Source of the DNA: Allgaiera indica
GTDB lineage: Bacteria; Pseudomonadota; Alphaproteobacteria; Rhodobacterales; Rhodobacteraceae
NCBI RefSeq assembly: GCF_900106675.1
Contig: NZ_FNOB01000005.1
Span: 62,001 to 126,000 of the forward strand
Direction: 5' to 3'
Length of the DNA stretch: 64,000 nt
Shown: positions 17,767-26,726 of the stretch, piece by piece
How the letters are laid out: each line of letters starts with the position of its first letter
Position numbering within the stretch: position 1 is the stretch's first letter
Program-made: the position numbers and the translations under genes
Notes under the pieces: generated by a model
The model's input: the letters and a program-made list of their open reading frames with translations, nothing else
What the model was told of the DNA's origin: nothing
Database searches by the model: none

Positions 17767-18218
17767 GTGGCGTCCTCCTGAAAAAGATGGCTAAAGGCAC
17801 CGTAACCCTCGGCCTCCAGCTCCGCGGCCGGAATGAAGCGCAGCGCGGCGGAGTTGATGCAATAGCGCAGCCCCCCCCGCTCTCGCGGGCCATCGGGGAA
17901 GACATGGCCCAGATGGCTGTCACCATGGGCCGAGCGCACCTCGGTACGGATCATGCCAAGGCTGCGATCGGACAGTTCGACCACATGCTCGGGTTCGACG
18001 GGGCGGGTGAAGCTAGGCCAGCCACAACCTGAATCGAACTTGTCGCGGCTGGTGAACAAGGGCTCCCCGGAGACCACATCGACATAGAGGCCTTCGCCCT
18101 TGAAATCATGAAATTCGTTGGCAAAGGGCCGTTCGGTCCCGCTCTCCTGCGTCACCCGGTACTGCTCGGGGGTGAGGCGGGCGATGGCCTCGGCGGATTT
18201 GGCATAGGTCTTGGTCAT
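17763..18218 (-). CDS. msrB: Peptide-methionine (R)-S-oxide reductase MsrB, zinc-less form
   Basis: The 151-residue product reduces the R-epimer of methionine sulfoxide. [10 protein letters not shown] (Cys65, probable resolving Cys), [11 protein letters not shown] and [11 protein letters not shown] (catalytic Cys120) are the MsrB signatures. The two CxxC pairs that bind zinc in many MsrBs are absent: the positions read [10 protein letters not shown] and RSAHGDSH. The ATG at 18218 is chosen because GGGAAGCGCC precedes it and the family starts here. First gene of the msrB-msrA operon. Confidence 0.96.
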   Translation of the reverse strand: MTKTYAKSAEAIARLTPEQYRVTQESGTERPFANEFHDFKGEGLYVDVVSGEPLFTSRDKFDSGCGWPSFTRPVEPEHVVELSDRSLGMIRTEVRSAHGDSHLGHVFPDGPRERGGLRYCINSAALRFIPAAELEAEGYGAFSHLFQEDAT

Positions 18219-18344
18219 GGCGCTTCCCTTCCCTGCTGGCCCATATGTGGGGCGACACGGCGGCTTCGTCCAGTGCGGATGCCGCAAGACAAGGAGGCCG
18301 CCCGCGCCGCGCCCAACCTCGTGCGAGGCGATCGCGCCGCCCGT

Positions 18345-18414
18345 GGGGTATTTTTCCCAAGGTGAAAGCAGAAGATGTCTTGCTGCCCTTCATCTTGGCG
18401 AAAATACTCCGGGG
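18345..18414. repeat. Inverted pair of dispersed repeats
   Basis: GGGGTATTTTTCCCAAGGTG (18345 on) and the reverse-oriented CTTCATCTTGGCGAAAATAC (18388 on) form an imperfect hairpin with about a 20-base loop. It lies between the start of msrB and the end of rlmE. Confidence 0.75.
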
Positions 18415-18439
18415 GTGCAGGGGGCAGCGCCCCCGCCGC

Positions 18440-19189
18440 CTATTCGGGACGACCGCGAAAGCCCTGGGCGACCACGAACTTTTCCGAACTGTCGGCGCGG
18501 CTGGCGGGCGGCTTCACGTTCACGACCTTGCGGAAAGCGCGCTTCAACTTGGCCTGCAGCGCGTTTTCTGCCCCGCCGGCCAGAACCTTGGCGACAAAGG
18601 TGCCGCCCTCTTCCAGAACGTCGAAGGCCAGCTCCGCCGCCGCCTCGCACAATGCCACGATACGCAGATGGTCGGTCTGCTTGTGCCCCGAGGAGGCCGC
18701 CGCCATGTCCGACATCACCACGTCCGCGCGGCCGCCCAGCCAGGCCTTGACCTTGTCGTCGGCGCCGTCCTCGAGAAAATCCAGTTGGTGGATCTCGGCG
18801 CCGGCGATCGGCTCGACCTCTTGCAGATCGACGCCCAGAACGGTGCCCACCGGCTTGCCCGACATTTCACCCAACGCATTGACGCGCGGCACCGCCACCT
18901 GGCACCAGCCGCCCGGCGCACAGCCCAGATCGACGATCCGTGCCCCGGGCACGAGGAAATTGAACTTCTCGTCCAGCTCCAGGATCTTGAAGGCGGCGCG
19001 CCCGCGAAAGCCCTCGGCCCGGGCGCGCTTGACGTAGGGGTCGTTCAACTGACGTTCCAGCCAGAGGGTCGAGCTGAGCTTGCGGCCCCGCGCGGTCTTG
19101 ACCTTGACCCGCAGATCGCGCGCGCCGCGCCCGCTAGAGCCCTTGCCCGCGGTTCCGCCTATCCCCTTGCCGCCCTTCTTCGCGCTCAC
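18440..19189 (-). CDS. rlmE: 23S rRNA (uridine-2552) 2'-O-methyltransferase RlmE/FtsJ
   Basis: The 249-residue protein has the RrmJ fold: SAM-binding [16 protein letters not shown], the catalytic Asp in [19 protein letters not shown], and VAKVLAGG with the catalytic Lys. It methylates U2552 of 23S rRNA in the large ribosomal subunit. A Gly/Lys-rich N-terminal tail (about 30 residues) is typical of alphaproteobacterial copies. In relatives it often follows a ppx gene; here ppx is at the far left edge, so the order differs. Confidence 0.94.
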   Translation of the reverse strand: MSAKKGGKGIGGTAGKGSSGRGARDLRVKVKTARGRKLSSTLWLERQLNDPYVKRARAEGFRGRAAFKILELDEKFNFLVPGARIVDLGCAPGGWCQVAVPRVNALGEMSGKPVGTVLGVDLQEVEPIAGAEIHQLDFLEDGADDKVKAWLGGRADVVMSDMAAASSGHKQTDHLRIVALCEAAAELAFDVLEEGGTFVAKVLAGGAENALQAKLKRAFRKVVNVKPPASRADSSEKFVVAQGFRGRPE

Positions 19190-19355
19190 GTTCTTTCCCT
19201 TCGCCGCTGCCGCCGCCTACTAGCGCAAAGCCGCGCGGACAAGCCCCAAGCTAGCCCATATCGGCGCCCGGGTCGAAAAAATCCAGGCCCTGGCGCAGCG
19301 CCACCCGCCGGGGCCAGGGCCCGACGCCCGATGCCGGGCGCCCTGCCCCCGCCGA

Positions 19356-20564
19356 TCACACCCGGCGCAGCGCCAGCACCGCGTTCATGCCGCCAAAGGC
19401 GAAGGCATTCGACAAGACCACCTCCACCTTCGCCTCGCGCGCCTCGTTCGGGACCACGTCCAGCGCGCATTCGGGATCGAATTCCTCGTAGCCGATGGTC
19501 GGCGCGATCACGCCCTCACGCAGCGCCATGATGCAGGCCAGCAATTCCACCGCCCCCGTGCCGCCGATCAGATGGCCATGCATCGACTTGGTGGACGAGA
19601 TCATCAGCTTGTCGGCATGGTGGCCAAAGACATCGGCGACCGCGGCGCATTCGGTCTTGTCGTTCGCCGCCGTGCCGGTGCCATGGGCGTTGATATACCC
19701 CACCTCCTCACCGTTCAGGCGCCCGTCGCGCAGCGCCCCCGAGATCGCCCGCGCCGCCCCCTGCATCGAGGGCATGACGATATCGCCCGCGTCCGAGGTC
19801 ATGGCGAACCCCACCACCTCGGCCAGGATCTCGGCGCCGCGGGCGCGGGCGTGTTCGTATTCCTCGAACACGAAGATCCCGGCGCCCTCGCCCTGGACCA
19901 TGCCGTTGCGGTTGGCGCTGAACGGACGGCAGGCGTCGCGCGACATCACCCGCAGCCCTTCCCAGGCCTTGATGCCGCCAAAGCACAGCATCGATTCCGA
20001 CCCGCCGGTGACCATCACCTTGGTCAGCCCCGAGCGGATCATCATGAAGGCCTGGCCCATGGCGTGGTTGGAACTGGCGCAGGCCGTGGCCACGGTGAAG
20101 CTGGGGCCCTTCAGGTTGAACGCCATCGACACATGGCTGGCGGCCGCGTTGTTCATCAGCTTGGGCACGACAAGGGGATGGACGCGGTTCTTGCCCTCTT
20201 CATAGACGGCGCGGTAATTCTCGTCCGAGGTGGTCAGCCCGCCGCCCGCCGTGCCCAGCACGACGCCTGCCTCGTAGCCCAGCCTGCCGTCGAAATCGAG
20301 CCCCGACTGGGCGATCGCCTCGCGCGCGGCCAGCAGGGTGAACTGGGTGAAGCGGTCGTAAAGCACGATCTGCTGGCGGTTGAAATGCGCCTCGGGGTCC
20401 CAGTCGTGGACCTGACCGCCGATGCGGATCGACAGCCGCTCGACATCGCGCAACTCCAGCGCGCCGATGCCGCAACGCCCCGACCGGAAGGCCGCCAGCG
20501 TGCCCGGCACGTCATGCGCCAGCGCATTGATCGTGCCCGCCCCGGTGATGACAACCCTGGCCAC
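19356..20564 (-). CDS. Beta-ketoacyl-ACP synthase, FabF-like (KAS II type)
   Basis: The 402-residue thiolase-fold condensing enzyme has the complete Cys-His-His triad: Cys162 (VATACASSNHA), His294 (INAHGTGTAAND) and His331 (SMHGHLIGGTG). It extends acyl-ACP by two carbons with malonyl-ACP. It is the last gene of a cluster with its own ACP (3-base gap) and an LpxD-like acyltransferase, which suggests a specialised acyl chain rather than housekeeping fatty acid synthesis. Confidence 0.9.
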   Translation of the reverse strand: MARVVITGAGTINALAHDVPGTLAAFRSGRCGIGALELRDVERLSIRIGGQVHDWDPEAHFNRQQIVLYDRFTQFTLLAAREAIAQSGLDFDGRLGYEAGVVLGTAGGGLTTSDENYRAVYEEGKNRVHPLVVPKLMNNAAASHVSMAFNLKGPSFTVATACASSNHAMGQAFMMIRSGLTKVMVTGGSESMLCFGGIKAWEGLRVMSRDACRPFSANRNGMVQGEGAGIFVFEEYEHARARGAEILAEVVGFAMTSDAGDIVMPSMQGAARAISGALRDGRLNGEEVGYINAHGTGTAANDKTECAAVADVFGHHADKLMISSTKSMHGHLIGGTGAVELLACIMALREGVIAPTIGYEEFDPECALDVVPNEAREAKVEVVLSNAFAFGGMNAVLALRRV

Positions 20565-20567
20565 GCG

Positions 20568-20834
20568 TCAGCCCTTCTGGGCCTGAACCAGCCCCTCGAC
20601 CGCCGCGATGATCGACGCGACGGAGGAAATGTCGAACGCGCTCTTGTCGGGTTCGTTGGCGTTGAAGGGAACCGTGATGTCGAAGCTTTCCTCGATCGCA
20701 AAGATCGATTCCACCAGGCCCAGGCTGTCGATCCCCAAGGTTTCGAGGGTCGACTCCATCTTCACGTCGCCGGGTTCCAGCACAGCCTGCTCGGCAATGA
20801 TCGCGATCACCCTGTCCCTGACGCTCTCGGCCAT
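20568..20834 (-). CDS. Acyl carrier protein dedicated to the adjacent synthase
   Basis: An 88-residue ACP with the phosphopantetheine site Ser37 in GIDSLGLVES. The stretch after it (ITVPFNANEPDKSAFDISSVASI) differs from housekeeping AcpP, so this is a specialised carrier. The start is the ATG at 20834, giving the normal MAESVRDRV start. The surrounding order, LpxD-like acyltransferase, ACP, ketoacyl synthase, suggests that this carrier presents an unusual acyl chain to the acyltransferase. Confidence 0.92.
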   Translation of the reverse strand: MAESVRDRVIAIIAEQAVLEPGDVKMESTLETLGIDSLGLVESIFAIEESFDITVPFNANEPDKSAFDISSVASIIAAVEGLVQAQKG

Positions 20835-20892
20835 GTTCTTCCTGTCCTTCCCTGCCCTGCATGCGCCCCGCGGCAGGCCCCGTTTACCCAGC

Positions 20893-21975
20893 CTAGCCGT
20901 CCTTTGAAACAGCTTTTTGCAGCTTCGCAACCTGCGCAAACAGGCGCGGCAGACGGCGCAGCGCCTTGTAGGCCTCGATGTTGGTTTCCATCTTCATCGC
21001 CGGATAGCCCATCACCGCGCGCCCCGACGGCACGTTCGACAACACCGCCGAGCCGCCGGCGCAGATCACGTCGTCGCCGATCAGCAGGTTGTCCGCGATC
21101 CCCGCCTTGCCGCCCATCACCAGCCGGTCGCCGGTGCGGGTGGATCCGGCGATGCCCGACTGCCCGGCCAGCAGGCAGTCGCGCCCCATGATGACGTTGT
21201 GGGCGATGTGCACCAGGTTGTCGATCTTGCAGCCCGATCCGATCTGGGTGTCGCGGATGGTGCCGCGGTCGATGCAGGCGTTGGCGCCCACCTCGCAATC
21301 ATCGCCGATGGTGACGGCGCCCAGCGAATGGATGCGGGTCCAGCTTTGGGGGCGGATCTCGGTGCGCTCGTGCAGGGTGGCGCGAACCTCCTCGACGCCG
21401 GAACGTTCAGGGGTGACGAAGGAAAAGCCGTCGGCGCCGATCACCGCGTTGGGATGGGCGATGAAGCGCGCGCCGATCCGCACATGATGGCCGATGCGCA
21501 CCCCGTCGAGCAACAGCGCGTCGTCACCGATCCGCGCCCCGGCCCCGATCGAGACATGCGCCGCGATGCGCGCGCGCGCGCCGATCACCGCGCCGGCCTC
21601 GACCACCACGAAGGGGCCGATGGCCGCATCTGCCCCGATCACCGCGTCGGGGGCGACGATCGCGGTCGGATGGATGCCCGGCGCGATCGCGGGGCCGGGA
21701 TCCATCAGCCGCGTCAGCCCGGCCAGCGCATAGCGCGGCCGCGGCACATAGATCGCCGCCGCCAGCCCCAGCGCGCGCCAGTCCGCGCCCTCCCACAAGA
21801 TCGCGGCGCGCGCCCGGCCCCGCGCCAGGCCCTCGGCATATTTGGGATCCATCGCCAGCGCGATCTCGTCCGGGCCGGCGGCGGCGGGTTCCGCCGGCCG
21901 CGTCACGATCAGGGCGGTGTCGCCCTCGGCCCGCGCGCCCAGGGCGGCGGCGATGTCTGCGATGCGGTAACCCAT
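20893..21975 (-). CDS. UDP-3-O-acylglucosamine N-acyltransferase, LpxD-like
   Basis: The 360-residue protein has the LpxD architecture: an N-terminal uridine-binding domain (residues 1-100), left-handed beta-helix hexapeptide repeats (about 100-300) and a C-terminal helix. The catalytic His is in VHIAHNV (about His259). LpxD adds a 3-hydroxyacyl chain from ACP to the glucosamine nitrogen in lipid A synthesis. The usual lipid A neighbours (bamA, fabZ, lpxA) are absent; an ACP and ketoacyl synthase follow instead. It may be a second LpxD with another acyl donor or acceptor. Confidence 0.85.
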   Translation of the reverse strand: MGYRIADIAAALGARAEGDTALIVTRPAEPAAAGPDEIALAMDPKYAEGLARGRARAAILWEGADWRALGLAAAIYVPRPRYALAGLTRLMDPGPAIAPGIHPTAIVAPDAVIGADAAIGPFVVVEAGAVIGARARIAAHVSIGAGARIGDDALLLDGVRIGHHVRIGARFIAHPNAVIGADGFSFVTPERSGVEEVRATLHERTEIRPQSWTRIHSLGAVTIGDDCEVGANACIDRGTIRDTQIGSGCKIDNLVHIAHNVIMGRDCLLAGQSGIAGSTRTGDRLVMGGKAGIADNLLIGDDVICAGGSAVLSNVPSGRAVMGYPAMKMETNIEAYKALRRLPRLFAQVAKLQKAVSKDG

Positions 21976-22023
21976 GGCTGTCCTCTTGCGCGGGGCGGGG
22001 CGTGGCGGCCCGTTGCGCAGGAT

Positions 22024-23694
22024 TTAGCCCTGAACGTCGCCAAGCGCCACCCCGGCCTCGGACAGAGCGTTCCAGATCAGCGCGTCGCGGCCGTAGATGT
22101 CGTGCCGGTAGGTCATGCCGCCCTTGGGCGTCGGCCAGGCGGTGAAATAGGTCAGATGCACCGGCACCGGCTTTTCCAGCATGATCGTGGTTTCGCGGCC
22201 GGTGCGCAGCGCGCGCTGGAACACGCCCTTGGGGTCGCTGGTCTGGGGCGCCAGCAGCGTATAGGCCAGATCGAAGGGATCGTTCAGCCGGATGCAGCCG
22301 TGGCTGAAGGCGCGGGTTTCATGCCGGAACAGCGATTTCGCCGGGGTGTCGTGCAGATAGATGTTGAAGCGGTTGGGGAACATGAACTTCACCAGCCCCA
22401 GCGCGTTGCGCCGCGACGGCGGTTGCTTGATCTCGTAGGGAAAGGTCTTCTGGGTGTATTGGGAAAAGTCGATCGTGCTGCGATCGACGACCTGCCCCTT
22501 GGCGTTGACGATGTTGAGATAGCTCACCGCGTTGGGGTTCTTCTGCAGCATCGGCAGATATTCCTTGGTCGCGATCGAGCGCGGCACGTTCCACACCGGA
22601 TTGACGATCATGAACTTGATCGAATTTGAAAATTCCGGGCTGCGGGTATCGCCGTCATTCTTGCCCACGATCGCCCGGGTCGAGAAGACGGTCTTGCCGT
22701 CATCCACCACGCGGGCGGTGAAATCGGCCTCGTTCACCCAGACATAGCGCTTGCCCCAGGGCATGTTCAGCCAGCGCAGGCGTTCCAGCGCGACGACGAT
22801 CGATTTCAGCCGGTCGGTGGCCGAGGTGTTGATCTCGCGCAAGGTGTCGGGCCCGGCCACGCCGTCGGGGTCAAGCCCGTGATCGTCCTGGAACAGCTGC
22901 ACCGCGGCCTGCAGGTCGCCGTCATAGCTGGCCAAGGCCGTGCGGCCCAGATAGCCCATCGCCATCAGGCGGTTGCGCAGCGCCACCACCGCCGGGCCGG
23001 TATCGCCCGGGCGCAGCTTGTCGGCATGCACGGTCGGGCCCCAGCCGCCCTCGGCGATCAGCCGCTGCATGTCCAGCTTGGCCTTCACCAGACGGCGGTA
23101 TTGCGGCATCTGCGGCGGCAGTTCCGCCAGATAGGCCGCCGGGTCGGAGGCGGCGAAATTCTCGATCGTCTTCAGCGGATCGCGCAGCGGCACATCCATC
23201 GCCAGATCCGGGCTGACCGAGGCCGGACGCAGCACCCCGGTCTGCACGTCATGGGCATAGCGCAGGAAGGCGCGGCTCATCCGGGCCTCCAGCCGCGCGC
23301 GGTCGCCCTCGGTCTGGACGGCGCGGAAATCCTGGGCCAGCTTGACCGGATCGTAGCGTTCCTGCGGCAGGCCCTGGGCGCCGGCGGTGGCGATCGCGTC
23401 GAAGAAGGCCTGACGGCGGGGCGCGTCGCCCATGCCCGTCCAAAGCGGGCGGTCGTCGCGGGCGCGGTAGAAATCGACCAGCACCCTGTCACCGGCGATC
23501 GCCACGGCCAGCGCCTGCCGGAAGGCGGAAATCCGGGGCATCGCCTCGGATCCCGGCACACCGGCTTGGGTCAATCCGGATTGCGCGGACACCTGGCCAA
23601 CCCCATCCGCCGCCAGGGCCGGGCCGCCGGCTAGCAGGGTGCACAACGCAAACGCTGCGGTCCGGCGGCTGAAGAGGGAAGCGCGGATCGACAT
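22024..23694 (-). CDS. L,D-transpeptidase of the YcbB/LdtD type, periplasmic
   Basis: This 556-residue protein begins with a signal peptide (about residues 1-29, cleavage after ALA). A helical N-terminal scaffold is followed by a peptidoglycan-binding domain (LRPGDTGPAVVALRNRL) and the YkuD catalytic domain with HGCIRL (His465, Cys467). It forms 3-3 cross-links in peptidoglycan. The ATG at 23694 gives a normal signal peptide, and the longer upstream frame does not. It heads the lpxD-acp-KAS cluster (48-base gap) and is divergent from a MepK-like peptidase that could cut the same cross-links. Confidence 0.9.
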   Translation of the reverse strand: MSIRASLFSRRTAAFALCTLLAGGPALAADGVGQVSAQSGLTQAGVPGSEAMPRISAFRQALAVAIAGDRVLVDFYRARDDRPLWTGMGDAPRRQAFFDAIATAGAQGLPQERYDPVKLAQDFRAVQTEGDRARLEARMSRAFLRYAHDVQTGVLRPASVSPDLAMDVPLRDPLKTIENFAASDPAAYLAELPPQMPQYRRLVKAKLDMQRLIAEGGWGPTVHADKLRPGDTGPAVVALRNRLMAMGYLGRTALASYDGDLQAAVQLFQDDHGLDPDGVAGPDTLREINTSATDRLKSIVVALERLRWLNMPWGKRYVWVNEADFTARVVDDGKTVFSTRAIVGKNDGDTRSPEFSNSIKFMIVNPVWNVPRSIATKEYLPMLQKNPNAVSYLNIVNAKGQVVDRSTIDFSQYTQKTFPYEIKQPPSRRNALGLVKFMFPNRFNIYLHDTPAKSLFRHETRAFSHGCIRLNDPFDLAYTLLAPQTSDPKGVFQRALRTGRETTIMLEKPVPVHLTYFTAWPTPKGGMTYRHDIYGRDALIWNALSEAGVALGDVQG

Positions 23695-24110
23695 GGCGGC
23701 CTCGCTGAAAGGTTCAAGTTCGTCAGCGCAGAGTCCGGCATTTACGCGGCCAAGTCCATGGCTTACGGGCCGTGGCTGCTTGCGCTGTCGCGTTTTCGCA
23801 ACGCCCGCCGGCAGATGCGCCCCGGGGGCGGCGTGCCCGGGCAACTGCCATGGCCGACGACCCGGCTGCCCGGCCAGATGCGCCGATTGCGCATCCGTCG
23901 TCGCCCCTTGGTGAGCGCGACCGGATAGGGCTACTGCTTTCGGGTTAAGCAAATTTTTGCCGATTCGGCGCTAGGGTGCAAAAATATGGAAACCCCGTGT
24001 TGGGAATGCAAGATCTCTGTGTCATACCAGTGTCGCGACTTGGGGAAAACGGCCACAGACCCTGAAACAACAGGGCCTTGACGACTTAGCAGACTGGACA
24101 GGCGATCCAC
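23695..24110. other. Divergent intergenic region, L,D-transpeptidase / MepK-like gene
   Basis: This 416-base gap separates two divergent cell-wall genes. The left part is GC-rich and without signals I recognise. The part from about 23940 to 24110 is AT-richer, with a short palindrome GCAAA-TT-TTTGC (23949-23960) and a TTGACG (about 24077) that could be a -35 element for the plus-strand gene. No gene seen. Confidence 0.4.
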
Positions 24111-24677
24111 ATGACCAAACAGAATTCGGGCCTCACCCGGCGAGGCTTGCTAGGTGCGTTCGCGCTGACGACCGTTGCCGCCGCACCGACCTATGCGAAC
24201 GCTTTCGGCCTGTTGCGCGGGGCCGGTGACGTCCGGCGGATAAAGATGTATTCCGGGCGCACCGGCGAAAGCATCGATACGATCTATTGGGTGGATGGCA
24301 AGTACATCCCCGAAGCTCTGGACGAAATCACCTATTTCATGCGCGACTGGCGCACCGACACGATCAAGCGCATCGATCCCCGCACCGTTGACATCGTCGC
24401 GGCCACCCATGCGCTGCTGGATGTAGACGAAAGCTATATGCTTCTGTCGGGGTACCGATCGCCGCAGACCAACGCGATGCTGCGCCGCCGGTCGCGTGGC
24501 GTGGCCAAGCATTCACTGCACATGAAGGGCGAAGCCGCCGATCTGCGCCTGCAGGACCGCACGGTCGCCCAGATCTACCGCGCCGCACTGTCATGCCGGG
24601 CGGGGGGCGTGGGCAAATACACCCATTCCGACTTCGTGCACATGGATTGCGGCCCGGTCCGCACCTGGGGCGCCTGA
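24111..24677 (+). CDS. DUF882 / MepK-like murein endopeptidase, Tat-exported
   Basis: The 188-residue protein has a twin-arginine signal (TRRGLLGAFALTTVAAAPTY, residues 9-28) and the DUF882 (M15-like) zinc site His137 and Asp144 in KHSLHMKGEAADL and His177 in SDFVHMD. E. coli MepK (YcbK), which cuts the 3-3 cross-links made by L,D-transpeptidases, is of this family and is encoded beside LdtD (YcbB); here the same two functions are divergent neighbours. A strong terminator follows. Confidence 0.9.
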   Translation: MTKQNSGLTRRGLLGAFALTTVAAAPTYANAFGLLRGAGDVRRIKMYSGRTGESIDTIYWVDGKYIPEALDEITYFMRDWRTDTIKRIDPRTVDIVAATHALLDVDESYMLLSGYRSPQTNAMLRRRSRGVAKHSLHMKGEAADLRLQDRTVAQIYRAALSCRAGGVGKYTHSDFVHMDCGPVRTWGA

Positions 24678-24705
24678 CGCGTTCGTCCGCCCCAACCTAC
24701 ACATC

Positions 24706-24728
24706 GGGCGCCCTTGGGCGCCTTTTTT
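24706..24728 (+). terminator. Rho-independent terminator after the MepK-like gene
   Basis: GGCGCC-CTTG-GGCGCC followed by six T lies 29 bases after the stop at 24677. A GC-only stem and clean T-run make this the clearest intrinsic terminator on this side of the window. Confidence 0.85.
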
Positions 24729-24791
24729 CTTGCCCCGCGACCCTGCCGGCGCCGACACCGCGCGATACGCGCCTCCGTCGCGGGCGGCCCG

Positions 24792-24977
24792 TCAAGGCCG
24801 GTGCCAGCCTCCGCGCCAGCCGCCATGCAGCCGCGCCCAGTCAGGCCACAGCCCGGACCGCGCCAACGCCACGATCACCAGGCAGATCACCACCACGGCG
24901 ATCACGAACACCACCTGCCGCCCGCCCGGCGGATGCCGCGCCCAACGCGCCAGACGGATCAGCCAGAACGGGTTCAT
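24792..24977 (-). CDS. Small single-pass membrane protein downstream of hpt
   Basis: A 61-residue protein with one membrane segment ([18 protein letters not shown], about residues 22-39) between basic and Trp-rich flanks. Its ATG overlaps the hpt stop (ATGA), so it is translationally coupled. The family is unnamed; small proteins with this layout after hpt occur in related genomes as far as I recall. Function unknown. Confidence 0.75.
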   Translation of the reverse strand: MNPFWLIRLARWARHPPGGRQVVFVIAVVVICLVIVALARSGLWPDWARLHGGWRGGWHRP

Positions 24978-25519
24978 TCCCCGTCCCCGGTGAACCGCAC
25001 CTTGCCGATATAGGGCAGGTTGCGGTTGCGCTGCGCAAAGTCGATACCGTAGCCCACGACAAATTCATCGGGGATCTCGAACCCGGTCCAGGTGGCGCGC
25101 ACATTCGCCTCGCGCCGCGAGGGCTTGTCCAGCAGCGCGCAGACCTCCAGCCGCGCCGGTTCGCGGCTGCGCAGCAGCCCCACCACATGCTGCAACGTGA
25201 ATCCGGTGTCGACGATATCCTCGACCACCAGCACGTCGCGCCCATGAACTTCGCCCCGCAAGTCCTTGAGAATACGAACCTCGCGAGAGCTTTCCATGCC
25301 ATCCCCATAGGATGAGGCCTCAAGAAAATCGACCTCGACCGGCAGGTCGATCTCGCGTACCAGATCGGCGATGAAAACGAAGGAGCCGCGCAACAACCCC
25401 ACCACCACCAGCTTGTCCGTACCCTGAAAATGACGCGTGATCTCGCGCGCCAGGGCTTCGACCCGGGCGGCGATCGCCTTGGCCGAGATCATCTCGTCTA
25501 TCACATAGGGTTTCGACAC
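24974..25519 (-). CDS. hpt: Hypoxanthine phosphoribosyltransferase
   Basis: The 181-residue enzyme converts hypoxanthine (and often guanine) plus PRPP to IMP/GMP in purine salvage. The PRPP-binding signature [14 protein letters not shown] and the flexible-loop region [11 protein letters not shown] identify it, and [22 protein letters not shown] is the usual C-terminal base-binding region. It is divergent from the COQ10-like gene, with 72 bases for both promoters. Co-transcribed with the small membrane protein. Confidence 0.95.
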   Translation of the reverse strand: MSKPYVIDEMISAKAIAARVEALAREITRHFQGTDKLVVVGLLRGSFVFIADLVREIDLPVEVDFLEASSYGDGMESSREVRILKDLRGEVHGRDVLVVEDIVDTGFTLQHVVGLLRSREPARLEVCALLDKPSRREANVRATWTGFEIPDEFVVGYGIDFAQRNRNLPYIGKVRFTGDGE

Positions 25520-25591
25520 TGGAACCGCCCCTTGATTTCGGGGGTAGAACTAAAGACATTCCCCCCTCACGTCACGAAGAACGATTGCCAC

Positions 25592-26062
25592 ATGCCGACA
25601 CATCAGGAAACCCGGGTCCTGCCCTACAGCGCGCAGGAAATGTATGATCTCGTCGCCGATGTGGGCTCTTACCCGAAATTTCTGCCCTGGACGGCGGCGG
25701 CGCGAATCCGCAAGCGCTGCCCGCGACCGGACGGATCCGAGGTAATGGAGGCCGATCTGGTCATCGCCTTCAAGGTGTTTCGCGAACGCTTCGGCAGCCG
25801 CGTGGTGCTGTGGCCCGAGCAGATGAAGATCGACACCGAATATCTGGATGGCCCGTTTCGCTACATGAAAAGCAACTGGGCCTTCCGCGACCGCCCGGGC
25901 GGCGGCTGCGAGGTGGATTTCTTCGTCGATTTCGAATTCAAGAACGCGATCTTGCAGAAGGTGATCGGCGTGGTCTTCAATGAGGCCGTGCGGCGCATGG
26001 TGCGCGCCTTCGAAGCCCGCGCAGAGGTCCTGTACGGCAAGCGCCCCGCCCCCGAAGACTAA
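25592..26062 (+). CDS. COQ10 / RatA-like START-domain protein
   Basis: A 156-residue START-like protein (VLPYSAQEMYDLVADVGSYPKFLPW at the N-terminus, VVFNEAVRRMVRAFEARAEVLYG at the C-terminus). The family covers COQ10, a coenzyme Q-binding chaperone needed for respiration, and proteins labelled RatA toxin in E. coli. In alphaproteobacteria the COQ10 role is the more likely. The start at 25592 is the first ATG in phase with homology; the longer frame upstream overlaps the hpt promoter. Confidence 0.87.
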   Translation: MPTHQETRVLPYSAQEMYDLVADVGSYPKFLPWTAAARIRKRCPRPDGSEVMEADLVIAFKVFRERFGSRVVLWPEQMKIDTEYLDGPFRYMKSNWAFRDRPGGGCEVDFFVDFEFKNAILQKVIGVVFNEAVRRMVRAFEARAEVLYGKRPAPED

Positions 26063-26241
26063 GCGCCGCCGCCCCTGCCCGCCGGGTTTTGCCCCCCCTG
26101 CCCGCCGCCCCGTTACCACGCGGGGCGCACATCGCCTGTGCGGGCATGCACAATGCCGCGCCGCGTAATGTGATCGGGGCTTTCCCAGTGCCTGTTAGAC
26201 TATGCGGACCGGACCGGATCGGATGACAGGGAGGATCTGCA

Positions 26242-26709
26242 ATGAAGCTTCTGAACCCCGCGATCATCGTGGCGGCTGTCCTTACCGCGGGCAGTGCCAT
26301 GGCCGGCCCCTTCGACCGTGCGATCGAGGCGCGTCAGGGGCTGATGGACAACCTCGCCTTCAACCTTGGCATCCTGGGCGGAATGGCCAAGGGGGCGATC
26401 CCGTATAACGCCGCCGCGGCCAAGACGGCGGCGGACAACCTGGTGACGCTGACCACGTTGAACATGGGTGCCTACTGGCCCAAGGGCAGCGACGACGAAG
26501 CCCTGAAGAACAACGACGTCAAGACCCATGCCCTGCCCGCGATCTGGGAAAAAGAGGGCGCGTTCATGGATCATTACAAGACCCTGCATGATGCGAGCCT
26601 GAAGATGCAGGCCGCGGCCGGCTCTGGCCAAGCGGGCATCCAGGGTGCGATCCGAGCGGTGGGCGGAGCCTGCGGCGCCTGTCACAAGGCCTTCCGCGCG
26701 CCCGAATAA
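26242..26709 (+). CDS. cycP: Cytochrome c'
   Basis: A 155-residue periplasmic protein with a signal peptide (MKLLNPAIIVAAVLTAGSAMA) and a four-helix bundle ending in the haem site Cys144-x-x-Cys147-His148 (CGACH) near the C-terminus, the hallmark of cytochrome c'. These high-spin haem proteins bind NO and CO and protect against nitrosative stress. AGGGAGGAT before the ATG is the ribosome site. A diheme cytochrome follows after 17 bases, probably in the same operon. Confidence 0.93.
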   Translation: MKLLNPAIIVAAVLTAGSAMAGPFDRAIEARQGLMDNLAFNLGILGGMAKGAIPYNAAAAKTAADNLVTLTTLNMGAYWPKGSDDEALKNNDVKTHALPAIWEKEGAFMDHYKTLHDASLKMQAAAGSGQAGIQGAIRAVGGACGACHKAFRAPE

Positions 26710-26726
26710 GCCGAAGGGTGCCCGCG

